Shown piece by piece: positions 36,077 to 47,551 of a DNA stretch of 64,000 nt (position 1 is its first letter; each line of letters opens with the position of its first letter). Source of the stretch: Cheiracanthium punctorium (Eukaryota; Arthropoda; Arachnida; Araneae; Cheiracanthiidae); NCBI GenBank assembly GCA_038373885.1, contig JAWZYV010019552.1, forward strand, positions 620,001 to 684,000. Direction: 5' to 3'. The notes below the pieces were generated by a model. It did not search any database. It saw nothing but the letters and a program-made list of their open reading frames with translations, and had not been told where the DNA came from. The translations under genes and the position numbers were made by a program.

Positions 36077-37301
36077 TCAATCAGTTTTTCGACGTAAGCA
36101 CGGAAAACAAATTTTGAACATCCCAGCGATGCGTGTCTTTTTGTATTTCAACCACTGTCTAAATTTCTGACTTGAGCTCAAGTGTTTGGGACATTTTCGA
36201 CTGCCAGAGGTACAAGACGGACTTTCGGTTGCTGTATTTACTGCCTTTCCATTATTAGCCGCATTTTTAGAACGTGCCTTTAAGCGTAACGAGTAGAAAG
36301 CAGTCAGAATGTTGATTTTCGCAGAGGTCAGTTCTTCATCGTAAGCGTAGTCTGCTGGCCCAAGTTTTTGACGTCCTCCCAAGAGTCTGTCTTTCAGCGC
36401 TTTTGCAGCGGAAGGCCTCTTGCACGGATTGAGGTGCATAAGGCAAGAGACGAACCTTTTCGAGTCTTCTATCGACGTCTCGGAAATTTTCGACTCTGGA
36501 AATGCGCCGCTCATCAGACCTCTCAAGTTTTCGTGCCGCAGAGTGTTCCAAATGGCAGGGTAAACGACTTCGGGAAAATTGCTACGCGTCGTCTCCCGAA
36601 CGACAGAGCGTCTTCCAAACGTGCCTCCCGCTCAGCATTTCTAAGGCCAGGAAACCGAGCGTCCACACGTCGAATGCGAATCCGTCCACCGCACTCGGAC
36701 CCACGTGTCCAGTTTCGGGTGGACGATAGACAGGAGGCGTGCCGTAGTTTGTGATGGGGCCACCCGTTTTTTCGATGAATCCAAAGTCACACAGGACGGC
36801 TTTGTCGAGTTCCGAAATCAGTACGTTGTTCGCCTTCAAGTCCAAATGGCAAATTCCGAGACCGTGAAGATACGCAAGGCCACGAACGATATCCCTAAGC
36901 CAAGACAAGGCCCTCGGAAACGCCTTTTTGTCGGCTTTGAACGCGCTGTCTACGAGGAGCTTATCGAGGGACGTTTTGAGCATCGGCATGAAGAATACGT
37001 AAGTGTGAGATGCGGAGAAGTAATCGACGCTCATGAGACGCAGTATGTTTTTGTGGTCTAATTTCTTCCACAAGTTCACTTCATTTTCAGTTACGTCATC
37101 GGCGATGACTACCTTAGCTGCGATGGCTTCTTCGCCGGGCTTTTTCAACTCGAACACCGCTCCGAAAGTCCCGCTGCCGATGCTGACCAGCGATTCGTAT
37201 CCCAAACTGATGAAGACGTCCGTTGTCGCTTCGAGGGCTTTCTTCTTGTAAAAGTCACGTCCGATTAATCCGTAGTTGTACTTATGCAAAAGCACATCCA
37301 T
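36077..37301 (-). CDS. Mos-like Ser/Thr protein kinase, single exon, one frameshift
   Basis: The ATG at 37301-37299 was chosen over an upstream GTG because this is a eukaryote. The first frame (239 codons) has all N-lobe and catalytic motifs: Gly loop GSGTFGAVFE, AAKVV lysine, a glutamate region (TENEVNLWKKL), catalytic loop HLDLKANNVLI, magnesium loop DFG in CDFGFIEK, and PPVYRPPE. HLDLK in place of the usual HRDLK is typical of the Mos family (known), where the kinase drives the MAPK pathway in oocytes. The frame hits TAG at 36582-36584. The C-lobe (ENLRGLMSGAFPESKI, then LNPCKRPSA) continues in another frame to TGA at 36077, so one base differs somewhere in about 36590-36640. A basic Cys-containing tail (FPCLRRKTD) ends it. 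It could be a pseudogene, an assembly error or a lineage-specific kinase. There is no splice pair at the shift. Confidence 0.8.
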
Positions 37302-37659
37302 GTTTGGTTTCAAAATACGCAAATACACGTCAGATCACGTTTCAATATGGTTAAAAATTGCACTCAATATGAACGTTTTTCGGCTTTGAATACTATGTTG
37401 CACAGGATGAATAAAGGAACTTTATTATAATAATGCGTTGTTGGGTCCATTGTTAAGTGAGAAATTAAGAGCAAGAATGAACGGCTGTTATTGCTGACAT
37501 TTCTTAACAATGTATTCATTGTAAAAGAGCTTAGTTCAAAGTAACAATAATAATAGTAATAACAACAACAATAATTCAGACTAGGAAAGCCTGTTCCCTG
37601 CTTGCCAACATTCCCCCCCCCCAGAATAGATTTTACCCTTGTTTTGGGATCATTTACAT
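37302..37659. other. Upstream flank of the kinase gene
   Basis: No clear TATA box or CpG cluster is visible. It contains a short AAC/AAT-repeat patch near 37540-37575 and a C-run at 37612. Confidence 0.4.
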
Positions 37660-37913
37660 CAGGTATGGGCAACCTTTGAAAAGTTGCAGGCCAAACTTTA
37701 GTTTCCAAAATTGCAGGCCAAACTTTCACTAACTTGGGAAGTTAGCGAAATCCCGGGCCAAACTTCAAGAAGTTAGCGAACTCGCGGGCCGTATAATTGG
37801 TATTTATATGGGATATTTAATGGTTTATATGGGTTTTGATATCTTCCGCGGGCCGGATCCAAAGCCGTGGTGGGCCACATCCGGCCTGCGGACCCGACTG
37901 TTGCCCATATGTG
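37660..37913 (+). mobile_element. hAT-type MITE (GGGCAAC family), copy 2
   Basis: The ends are CAGGTATGGGCAACC and, reversed, CACATATGGGCAACAG. The flanks are ATTTACAT and ATTTACGT (8 bp, one mismatch). It contains the GCGGGCC-rich core seen in the other copies. Confidence 0.78.
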
Positions 37914-38412
37914 ATTTACGTAATCCCAGCTAGCTTACGCTTGCTTGTCGTGAACTGTCTATTCTTCCTAGCTGATTTATACAATGCATGGAAGATAATT
38001 ACATTGCAAATCCAGAAGTGTCTTGAGTACAATAAGCAAGAACTCATTTTATATATTAACAGAACTTAAAAATGATTAAACCACATTAAGCACATAAACG
38101 TTCAAAACAAAACGCATATGAATAGCGTTGATTTCGTCGTTGATCGTCTTGCAAACAATCCTTCAGAATTTTCTAAAACTCTAGTGTCTCCCCTTTGACA
38201 ATTTCTAGAAACTCATCTGAGAATTTTGAATGCACAGTTCACAAGCTGCGATTCAATGGATAACAGTCAGTGAAATAGAACGGCTTTCTTAGAAACTGCA
38301 AATCCAATACAATAAAATCGCTCTACACTTTAAAAACTATGTGGAATATTTGAGCAGAACCCGTAAATGCTCCACAGAATACAACGCGGATTTCTCTAAT
38401 AGCTATCACCAG

Positions 38413-38580
38413 TAGCGTAGCCTAGGGGATCATAACCCCCCCCATGAGGAATTTTTTGCCATACAAAATGTATATTCTTCACTAAATTATCACACACACG
38501 TATACATATATATGAGTTGAAGTAGTCGTAACCCCTCCATGAAAAATTTCTGGTTATCACGATATAGATTTGCAGCACGG
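38413..38580 (+). mobile_element. hAT-type MITE, relative of 60512-60686
   Basis: It begins CAGTAGCGTAGCC and shares GGAATTTTTTGCCATACAAA and ATGTATATTCTTCACT with the inverted copy at 60512-60686. The right end is degraded; no clear target duplication remains. Confidence 0.65.
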
Positions 38581-39154
38581 CCGTCAATTCCTAACACTGT
38601 CGTTGTGACGTCAGTTTCAACCTACAACTCCCCCTATAAACTACATTTTTTTAGAAGAAACGTGTGAAGATTCTAACTTTGACCTGTGGTCTGTTCACGA
38701 AATGTACTGAAACAAAACTTTTAAAAAGTTTAGTTCAAAAATCGTCCCTTACGCGGCGCTTTGCGCAAGATTTCATTCCAAGAAATGACTCAAAATAGTT
38801 AATAAGTGTTCAAAATGATTTAATAAATGTTGAAAGTTTTTGTATATTTCCAGTTAGTCATTTTAATTGTCAAATTTGCATTTCCCCCCCCCCCCTATTC
38901 AAAAAGCCACGTACTGGATATTTTTGAATGAAAACTTCTTTAGACGCTTTGAGCACTTATGGGATGGAGAAAAAGCACCGAATTCGTGTGACCATTAGGC
39001 TCAGATACATACGGGGGGGAAATGTATTGTGACGTCATAGCTACGTCGTAACCTGCCTGCTGAGATTTCTTCCTCCTTTTTTTGAATTTTAGTGCTGCCA
39101 CCTGTTATCATATGTAAGAACTTCACGTTACTTTTAACTGCGTCCTTCTAGCTG

Positions 39155-39222
39155 GCGAGACTGGTATCGAACCGTAGACCCAAGGCGTGGTAGGCGAGCA
39201 TTCTAACCACCAGATGGGTTCT
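39155..39222 (-). repeat. tRNA-Gly-like sequence (SINE head or tRNA pseudogene)
   Basis: On the minus strand it contains TGGTGGTTAGAATGCTCGCC, then a B box GGTTCGATACC (39173-39163). This resembles tRNA-Gly(GCC), but the acceptor stem does not pair and the body is unlike the SINE at 12488. It is not a functional tRNA. Confidence 0.5.
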
Positions 39223-40049
39223 ACTCGGGATGAAATGACTAAAGTTTGAAGTGACTGTTACAGTTCCGGAATGGGAACTTTTATATACCTAAATAAAATT
39301 AGACTTTGCCTGTTCACTACTTGGTATCTATTTTTACTTTTTTTTAAATTGTAGCACATTTCATTTATAGTCTATGCACCAAATTTGGTTACAGTCTGTT
39401 TTAGAGTAGAACCTGTTCATAGAAAAAATTTGATTCACTCCACCCTGTTCATCCCCCCTCCCTCTCCCGACAAGTGACTGAAGAAACCTTTCACGGTGCC
39501 TGACTAAGAAAGCGGCAAGCTGGATAGTTGCCCCGGACCCCCCATGGCAGGGGAGCTTCAACAGAAGATACTATCTGATTTTTTTTTCTTCATTTAATTG
39601 TTGAATTTAGCATAGAGTGGCAACAAACCTGTTGTTTCTATGGTAACTATAAAGTTGAAAGTAAAAAAAAATAAAATTAGGTAAGCCAGTGGACTAAAGT
39701 AGAATGATGCGCGTCAGTTTTTGTTGCACTGGAGCAGAAAACTTTCAAAATATCACATATTCTGTCGACAGTAACAGATGCCACTGCATCTGATAAGGGT
39801 AATACGCATGTGCAGCTAGGTGTAATTCGGAATTTTTGTTACTACATATGCGAAGGAAATGAAATGCAAAATAAAAGTAGTCCTTTAAAGCAGAGTACTT
39901 TTGAAGGTTAATGTTTCCATTGTATCATATTCGTGTATTTCCGAATATTAAGAACCAAAAATTATTTCAGTTTTTGTTTGAATGAGGCAATTAACGACTT
40001 AAAGTGACAACAATGTACGTATACTGTTTCTATGGTAACTAAATGTTAA

Positions 40050-40325
40050 CCCATTTGTGCCTGGATATTTTTGCGACTTTCTTCGATTTTTACTGATAAC
40101 AGAAATAATAGATAAATTTCTGATGTCCACTTCTTGAACAAGGGATGATTTCTTTTAAAATCAAGATGCATAAAACTCGAAATTTCAACATCCTACGTGG
40201 TCATGGTAAAATATTTTGTAGAGTTGAGGCTCAATACTCATGAATAAAGGCTAGGAAAAATAAATAACGTTTTCGACTCATAGCGAAAATGCCGTCCCAA
40301 AAAAGGGACACTAGGCATAAATGGG
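40050..40325 (+). mobile_element. piggyBac-like MITE with CCCATTTGTGCC ends
   Basis: The left end is TTAACCCATTTGTGCCTGG and the right end, reversed, TTAACCCATTTATGCCTAG. TTAA flanks both sides (40046-40049 and 40326-40329). The core is AT-rich and non-coding. Confidence 0.8.
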
Positions 40326-41098
40326 TTAAAATTGGAAATGAAATTAATTACTCTCTCTCTATAAACGGGACATTGCGGTGTCCCGAAGCTGTGCTTGGGG
40401 ACAACGGGACAAGCCACCTAAAAACGAGACTGTCCCGTTCAAGATGGGCGTATGGTCACCTTAGTCATGGAAAATGTATTTCCGACAGCTGATGAATTTC
40501 CTGATTGATGAGCATCCACCCTAAAAGTTAACGGTTTCAAACATATTTTTCACGTTTCAGTTTAGTGTCTAAAATCCAAGTACGCTAACCGTGTGACCAA
40601 AGGAAGAAAATTCACTGATGTTTGTTCATTCTTTGCTACCGGCAGCGATCGTTCCGAACCGAATGTTTGCTTGTATCGAGGCAGATGGCAGTTGTGATCA
40701 GTGACATTAACCCTTTAAGCACTAGAGAGGAGACGGGCTCTGTAATTCACAATTGCGTTCGGTCTCGGGCTCATGAAAAATTTCTATTTTATTGAGCATG
40801 CTGCTTGAAACAGATTTTTAAAAAGTGATTCATATGGAAAATCAAAGTACTTTTAAAAAAAATAGCGGCACGGGTGCCTAGAAGGCGCGTGAAGCTCTTT
40901 GGGTATTCCAGAACGGCGGCTTTATATTGCTTAGTGAGTCATGAGATCGGACATTATTTCATAAACATAGATATAAAGAATTAGAAAGTGCATTAAAAAT
41001 GTGCAACTCTATTTGTCTTTAATTTGCACAAACGGCAAAATTTATTGTACTTTATCAAAGAATTACTTCTTTGAATTTTATGGAATTTTATTTATCTT

Positions 41099-42280
41099 CA
41101 CGCTTAAATCTATTGATTAAAACTAACACTCATTTATTGATTAAATTTCTTATCGGCCGATTTAAATCCTTTTACGCCAAAAAATACTCATTCAAGACAA
41201 TAATTTTTGAATGCCTCAATTCGCCCCAGCACTCCCCATCCGCTATATTCTATTTAACTCATTTTCCGCAAAAATCTTGTCTATTTGAGTATTCTGTCTG
41301 TCTCTTCTCCCCCACGACCCATATCCTATCACAATCACGTGACCAACGAACGCTCTTAAAGGATAACGGTTCATAGTAAAAAAGGCGGCCAGGCCATAGT
41401 TGTGTGTGTATTCCGCTGGTGATAGTTTTATGTTATATCCGCATACCAAATGCATCTTTTTCATATTCAGAGTTGTGAAATAAATTCAGCCTAGATAGGG
41501 AGGAGATGCTTTAGGTAAAGATTTCGCTTTAATGACATAGTTTCTTACGATTGGATTATAAAAAGCTGTTGTAAAGCAAATGAAGTTAGGATATCTCCAC
41601 TCAAAGTGAGTAAGTAGTATTTCACCTTTTTCGTGTCCATAAATTGGATCGCTGCTTTCATTCACTCTCACAGCTGATTTAACCATGATTGCATTTCTGT
41701 ATTCTGACTTGTGAATTCGTTTTATAACTAGAGACAATAGTGAAATTATATTCTATTTATAAAAAAAATACTTTTTTATAGTGTATTAAGATATATGTAA
41801 TGTATTTGCCTTGATTTAAAATTTATTTTCTCGGGCTTATAATCCTAGATGACAGCTCTGATAATAAAAAATGAAGAAAACGAATCATTCAATATATTAA
41901 TCAAAAACAGCCAATTTTCATATAACACTTTATATTATCACTTTTTATTAGCTTAAAATAATAGTCTTAATTGAGTGCAGATATATTAATTAAAAAAGGG
42001 CTGATTTTGTAAAAACGCTCATTCTATAGCTTCAATAATAATCATAATTGAGTACAGTTCTATGAATCAAAAACGGACAGACACTCCTCATTTTTGATTA
42101 TTATTTAGCCTCAATGGAGCTGTTGTAGAATGCTCAAAAATTGAGAATTTTTCGCTCCATTGATTTTTGTCGATGAATGGAGCCCATTTGACTCAATCGG
42201 GAGAATGGCTGTTTGAAGTGAAAAATTGAGTAAAAATAGACTCCGTTTGATTATTATTTTACTCAATAGATTTAAGCATG
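41099..42280 (-). mobile_element. TA-type element with CACGCTTAAATC ends, copy 1
   Basis: The ends are CACGCTTAAATCTATTGA and, reversed, CATGCTTAAATCTATTGAG. The 1.2-kb body matches 54918-56063 in opposite orientation and contains many TTGAGTAAAA/ATTGAG motifs. TA flanks are not preserved here but are clear in copy 2. It carries the short ORF at 41486-41683. The surrounding GGGCTCGGGCT-rich DNA (about 40730-40790 and 42300-42390) suggests it sits inside an older repeat. Confidence 0.75.
41486..41683 (-). CDS. Short ORF of unknown function inside the TA-type element
   Basis: From an ATG the 65-codon frame ends PPYLG. Its central words are IYGHEKGEILLTHF and RYPNFICFTTAFYNP. The frame is kept open, and mostly alignable, in the second element copy at 55497-55697. 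I recognise no family. Differences between the two copies include many amino-acid changes (K/Q, S/P, V/F, D/N, E/G, I/N, S/Y, P/S), so selection on the protein is doubtful. It may be a remnant of a transposase or of captured host sequence. Confidence 0.35.
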   Translation of the reverse strand, partial: VKSAVRVNESSDPIYGHEKGEILLTHFEWRYPNFICFTTAFYNPIVRNYVIKAKSLPKASPPYLG

Positions 42281-42716
42281 TTTAGCTGAAATTTCGGTCT
42301 CGGTCTCCAACTTAAATAATATTGCTCGGCTCGGATTAAAAGTCTTCGGGCTCGGGCTTCAAAAAATGAGCCCGAACTCATCTCTATTAAGCACTGACCT
42401 ACGCAATTATGTAGGTGATCTACATCCTCGCAGAAAGTTCCCGTTTGTAAGTCGCATTTCCTAAGCCGATTTCATATATAAAATGTTATTCCTTACAAGA
42501 AGTGAAACAGGATTAAAATAATAAATTCTCATTTTTATTTATTTATTTATTCATTTTTTTTGAGATGAGTGTTATTCGAAGAACTTTACGGGCACTTGCC
42601 CACTAGGCATTGTCCACTACAACTGCCCAAAGGGATTACGGCCATTTTATGATGGGGGCATCCAGTGGGCGCTGCTAGAATGTGTTCTTAAGCCACTACA
42701 CAACCTGGAAGGCTTA

Positions 42717-42834
42717 CGCCCTTATTCACCAAACACTTGACATGAGAATTAATCCAAACTGGCGTGTTTAACTTACCGATGACTTTAACACGAGTTTTAG
42801 GATTAATCTTACAGATGTTTGGTGAATAAGGCCT
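42717..42834 (+). mobile_element. PIF/Harbinger-type MITE
   Basis: The ends are CGCCCTTATTCACCAAACA and, reversed, AGGCCTTATTCACCAAACA, with TTA on both sides (42714-42716 and 42835-42837). The 118-bp element is nearly all inverted repeat. Confidence 0.7.
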
Positions 42835-42865
42835 TTAGACTTCAAACTTACTTGGAGAGTTCAGT

Positions 42866-43633
42866 GGCTGCATTCGTAAACGTCAAACTCATTGCACGAG
42901 TTTTCGTAAGAAAACTGGAATGCGCGTGTTGAGTGCTATCAGTGGTTATCAGTTTCCTTTGACTTTACTAACAACTTCACTTCATTTAGTTTCGTCGCCT
43001 AGGAGACGTGTTTATTTACAGTTCGCGAATGCTTTCATTTTGCTGAGGAGAGTTTTTAGTCCATACTCAATATAAAATCAACAGGATTTTTAAAAGAAAG
43101 AGTGGCCGTAACATAAGTGCACAAATCAAAATTTAGAAATTTCAACTTAAACTTCATTTTTTCAAAAGTATTGAGCGAGAGAAGTTCAAATTTCGCTCAT
43201 AACGGATTAAATCCACTTCAATCTCAACACTAAAACATGCGTTTTTGAATTGACTAAAATGAAAAATACAAGAAAATGATTACCTTTGAAAAATTATGTA
43301 CCTTCGTAGCATTTTCTAACGTACGCGTGAATTTCCTCCTCGAAAAAATAATATTTGCAGCTTTAGCAAGCGTAAAATACTTTTCACAACAACATACTTT
43401 TCCATAACAACGGACGCCATTTGAAAACTACAACAACGTGCAGCAAGTGTATTTACTGAACAACTGACGAAACCTTGGCAGAGATCAGTTTATTTCGTTT
43501 GAAACGAATCGCACTCAGTTTTGTATACGAACGCTCTAGTTTAAAAACTGTATGCACTCAGTTTCCTTTACGAACGCCTTAGATGGAAACTCATTGCACG
43601 AGTGTAACTCGTTTGGCGTTTACGAATGCAGCC
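42866..43633 (+). mobile_element. MITE with GGCTGCATTCGTAAACG ends
   Basis: A perfect 17-bp terminal inverted repeat, GGCTGCATTCGTAAACG, bounds 768 bp. Inside each end is the word AAACTCATTGCACGAGT. No convincing target duplication was found. It has no coding content. Confidence 0.75.
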
Positions 43634-43964
43634 TCTCATTGAACTTTCCACTTTCTTTCTTCGACGAGGATTTATAAGTATTTCTCGAAAGCGGAAAATA
43701 AATGCTCAAAGTACGAGAACATTCTGATATGCTCGTTTCTTGCAAATGGGGATTGTTTTATTTATTTTTTGTATTTCGTGTAGCGTAAATTTCTTCAAGT
43801 TGTAATGTGTTTGCTCGATTCTGCCAAGTCCGTGACTGAATTTAAAATATTAATTTATAAACAACAGTCTTCAAAATTGTTTTGGTTCATGTCACGTTTA
43901 TTACAGTACAAAGGTAAGTAAAAAGTGAATTTTTCAATACATTAAGTAATGCTATCATTTACAC

Positions 43965-44693
43965 CAGGGATGGGCAAACTACGGCCCGCGGGCCAAATCC
44001 GGCCCGCCGAAAGGTTTTATCCGACCCGCGGATGGAATTTTAATTTGCCGGTCCGACGGAAATTGAAGGAATATGTGTATTTATATATTATAAATCCATA
44101 TTAAGAATGATGAAGATGGCTTGAAAAAAGTGCACTTTGAGTTCGAACGCAGATTTCAAGAATTCAGTGCCATTCAAACAGAATTGGATATTTTGACCAT
44201 GCCTTTCAACGTAAAATGTAAAGCAGCGAGGTCCGATTTTCAGCTCGAATGAATTGAATTGCAATGTAACAATCCTCTCAAGCAGTTGTTTCTAAATAGG
44301 CTAAAGTTAGAGTTTTACAAATCATGATCGAAAGTGAGTTTCCCAAATTGAATATCTCGCGCCCAGAAAATCAGTGCTATGTTTGCTTCATCTTATATAG
44401 GTGAACAAGTGTTTTCAATTATGAACCTTAGAGAGATTTCTTTCAGAAGTAGACTGACAGATGAGCATTGAGCCTCCTTCTTTATAGAATCAGTGCATCT
44501 CACTTCGAACCTCAATATAAGGAGCTTTTGGAAATGAAATCGCAATTTTATTCATCTCATTAACCTATTTAAATTTTAATACTTGTATATTGTTTTTAAA
44601 ATTTTAGAAAAATTGATCTTGGCCGGCCAAGCTTTTTTTTTTTTTTTTTTTTTAGATTTTTGGCCTGCGACCGAAAAAGTTTGCCCATCACTG
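43965..44693 (+). mobile_element. hAT element with GTF2IRD2/ZBED-like transposase fragment
   Basis: The ends are CAGGGATGGGCAAACTACGG and, reversed, CAGTGATGGGCAAACTTTTT. A perfect 8-bp target duplication ATTTACAC flanks it (43957-43964 and 44694-44701). The plus strand keeps pieces of the transposase C-terminal half: FERRFQEFSAIQTELDIL near 44130, ELQCNNPLKQLF near 44255-44290, and SRLTDEH near 44450. Stops and a T-run break it. Much of the element has been lost internally. Confidence 0.85.
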
Positions 44694-44701
44694 ATTTACA
44701 C

Positions 44702-45753
44702 TATAACAAAATAAGGCTTCTGCTCTGTTCTTGTTACAAATAAAAAAGCCCTGGATACAAGAAATGTAGCAATATTTCTTTAGAGTGAATTAAATTTGCA
44801 CTTCTCCCCCCTCCCACGTCCCACAAAGCATTTTAGCCACTCTGAGGGTAGCTGTGATCCGCAATTTTAAAGGCTGGCACGGTTGATTAAAAAAAGGGTA
44901 AAAAAAAAAATGATACCCTTGTTTAGGGACGGCGACAGCATTTTCGGGCCCCGGGCCAAGTATTTACGACGTCCCCACCCCCTCAAAAGAAAAAAAAAAT
45001 CTTCCATTTTTATTATCCATAAAAGTTTTTAAATACTTTAGAACGAGTACACATTAAATTTACCGCAGGCCATATACAGGGGTGACCCTAGGCTATGTGG
45101 CGCCCGCTGCAAATGTAAAAAGTGCTTATATGCTCCAGATCAAGTTTTTCTCAGGTTTTGAATTCGAAGATGGCGCCTCGATGCGATGCTTACCTTGCTG
45201 ACCGTGCAGGCGCGCCCCTGCGATGTATACGAAACCTTGTATGTGATATAACTTCCATCAAAGTTGCCAGTATTTTATCCGAATTATTTTAAAGTAATGT
45301 ACTTGTAATTCTGAAATATGTATACAGAGGATCGCCTGATACAGTTAAATCCAAGACTCTTTTAAATGTTGAATACTCGCTTATTTGAGAACTAAAGCAG
45401 GGTTATCATAACATTCATAGCCAAATGAATCACACAGAAAGAAACACGTTAGCAAACACCCATGGGAGTGTATTTCGGTAAGTATGACTTACCAACATCA
45501 GTGCCAGAATGTATTCTCGCACTGATGATGGTAAGTCCTATTGACCGAAGCCGGTTTGCGGTATTCAATCTCGTTGGTGTTTGCGAACGTTGTTTTTTCT
45601 GTGTTAGAGCAGACTTACCTTCTTTATCAATAAATTCATAATACACGATTCGTATTATTCAAAATTCGAAACATACGTCCCCCGGGGCAATTGCCCCACC
45701 TGTCCCCACCCCTCTTTCCACCTGCCTGCTTTGTTTTCAAAGAATCTGATTTT
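44702..45753. other. Intergenic stretch with small repeats
   Basis: It includes a sequence at about 45100-45225 related to 21116-21240, ending CAGGCGCGCCCCTG, and an 18-bp inverted repeat at 45486-45536 (arms ACTTACCAACATCAGTGC and GCACTGATGATGGTAAGT). No gene is seen. Confidence 0.5.
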
Positions 45754-46254
45754 TACTTTCCGAACATGTACCATGTAAGGAAAGTATTGTCATCATGAAA
45801 AAATTCGACTTCGAGATTTTGGTGTTTTTACACGTTTTGAGGGCTTCTGAATCCATTTATGCTATTTTTACGAGATGTATGTATGCATGTGTGCGTGTGT
45901 GTGTGTATGTGTGTTTGTGTGTATGTGAGTGAACACGATAGCTCCTGAACGGAGCATTCGATGGAGCTCAAATTGGATATATAGGTCATAAACCACCGTC
46001 GCAAGACCGGTATTGATTTTGGTGTGTATAGCACTTATAGTTCTCCTAAAGGGCTACGACAAAACTTTCTTTTATGTTATGGCATAATGGCCTATGGGGA
46101 GAAATTCTTGAAAGTGCGCAAGCGTTTAAACGGTGCATTCGATGGAGTTTCAATTTGGTATATATGTTTGAATGATTCATCGATTCAAATTTATTTAAGT
46201 GCTTGGTCATGATCTTAATCGTAAGTGTTCGGAAAGTCGAGTGGAGTCACTCCA
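45754..46254 (+). repeat. Repeat family Y, copy 2
   Basis: The hairpin TACTTTCC/GGAAAGTA opens it. A (TG)n microsatellite at about 45886-45930 follows, then two modules with AGACCGGTATTGATTT. It ends GTGTTCGGAAAGT followed by CGAGTGGAGTCACTCCAG and a T-run. The last piece can form a hairpin (TGGAGT/ACTCCA). Confidence 0.75.
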
Positions 46255-46570
46255 GATTTTTTTCTGTTACGGATACATAAAAAATAAATGGATTCACAAA
46301 ACCTAGTATTAGGGATTGCATATCAGATCCGGTAATCCGGCATCATTAGTCGTCTACCCGATCCGGAAAGTTTTAAAATAGGAAGAGAGTCCTATGAAAA
46401 TGAAGGAGTTCGAGAACAATACTCGTCTTATATTCATGACTACTGTTGACAATAAAACCGACACGTATTGAATCTGGAAGGGCTTTTTCCGCCGCAGGCT
46501 ATTATTTCTAACTATCTCTTAGAAGTTAGTTCGAAGAAACAAAATCTCCCTCACGGTCTGCGGTACACAA

Positions 46571-47066
46571 ATGAACCGCAGTGTTCCCGCTCTGGGAACA
46601 CCCAACTCAGACGTTTTGACTGTTGGCAGTCACGAAGAATAGATTCGATTTCTATAAAAAGAGTTGCGGGTGACAGAGCTCCACGAGAATCCTTTACTTT
46701 GTAGCACGTCATTTCCCGTAAAAAGATTATTTTTAACAGCACAGACATCTACTGAAAAATGGAAGAATGCGAGAACAGCTGGATAGATAGCCCAATGCTG
46801 AAGAAAGGGCAGCCGTTGCCATCGCTCGACTGAACGACCCGCAAGAGGGCGGACGATCGAAACGTTCGTCGCGTGCCACAGATCGAGAGACCCTTTTTTG
46901 ACGACAGCCGGCTGTGCCGCACAGCTAGCTCTCGTCAAAAAAGTTGTGTCTAGAGCAATGGCACGCGATGAACATTTCGATCGTCCGATATCTTGCTGGT
47001 AGTTAAGTCGAGCGATGGCAACGGCTGCCCTTTCTTCAGCATTGGGAAGGGTTGCGCCTCAAAGGG
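46571..47066 (+). mobile_element. piggyBac-like fold-back MITE, long variant
   Basis: The right end AAGGGTTGCGCCTCAAAGGG abuts TTAA (47067-47070), which is an internal TTAA of a family X copy. The left part carries CGCAGTGTTCCCGCTCTGGG. The right part folds back on itself through the CGATCGAAACGTTC/GAACATTTCGATCG arms. Confidence 0.65.
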
Positions 47067-47500
47067 TTAAAATAAACTAATTGCGCCAAAGACTGGAAGA
47101 AATTCAAGATTATTCTTTCTGGGACATTCTACCCATCGTAATAAATGAAATAACGGTGCCTTTTATAGAACTTACGCAAAAAACTCTTCAACATGGAATT
47201 GAATAGCAAAAATTTTCGAGGAGTCACACATCCTGCTAAATTTACGATTAAAAAATTTTTTTTCTGATTTGTTTGTAAGTTTCGCGGCTGATATAGATTG
47301 ATCGAACATTGCGATGTATAGTACAGCTTGTAAAGAGACATTCTAACAATTTTGAAGTGCATGACTTAAATAGTTTATTACTTTCCAAACATGTACCCTG
47401 TAAGGAAAGTACTGTAATCATGAAAAAATTAGACTTCCAGATTTTGGTGTAATGACACGTTTTGAGGTCTTCTGAATTCATTTATGCTATTTTTAAGAGA

Positions 47501-47551
<51 letters not shown>

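Larger units (their letters stand above)
37922..40045. other. Intergenic stretch with one MITE and one tRNA-like sequence
   Basis: Apart from the MITE at 38413-38580 and the tRNA-like piece at 39155-39222, nothing is recognised. Open frames here are short. Confidence 0.4.

Noticed and set aside
36368..37251. Plus-strand open frames opposite the kinase
   Set aside because: They are antisense shadows of a GC-richer coding region and have no family resemblance.
37302..37328. GTG start for the kinase
   Set aside because: Animal nuclear genes start at ATG; the ATG at 37301 fits and keeps all motifs.
42866..43633. Assignment of the GGCTGCATTCG element to Harbinger
   Set aside because: No TTA or other clear target duplication is present, so the class is left open.
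45520..45560. Second hammerhead ribozyme on the plus strand
   Set aside because: CTGATGA is buried in a longer hairpin, GAAA is replaced by GAAG, and stem II is only 3 bp.
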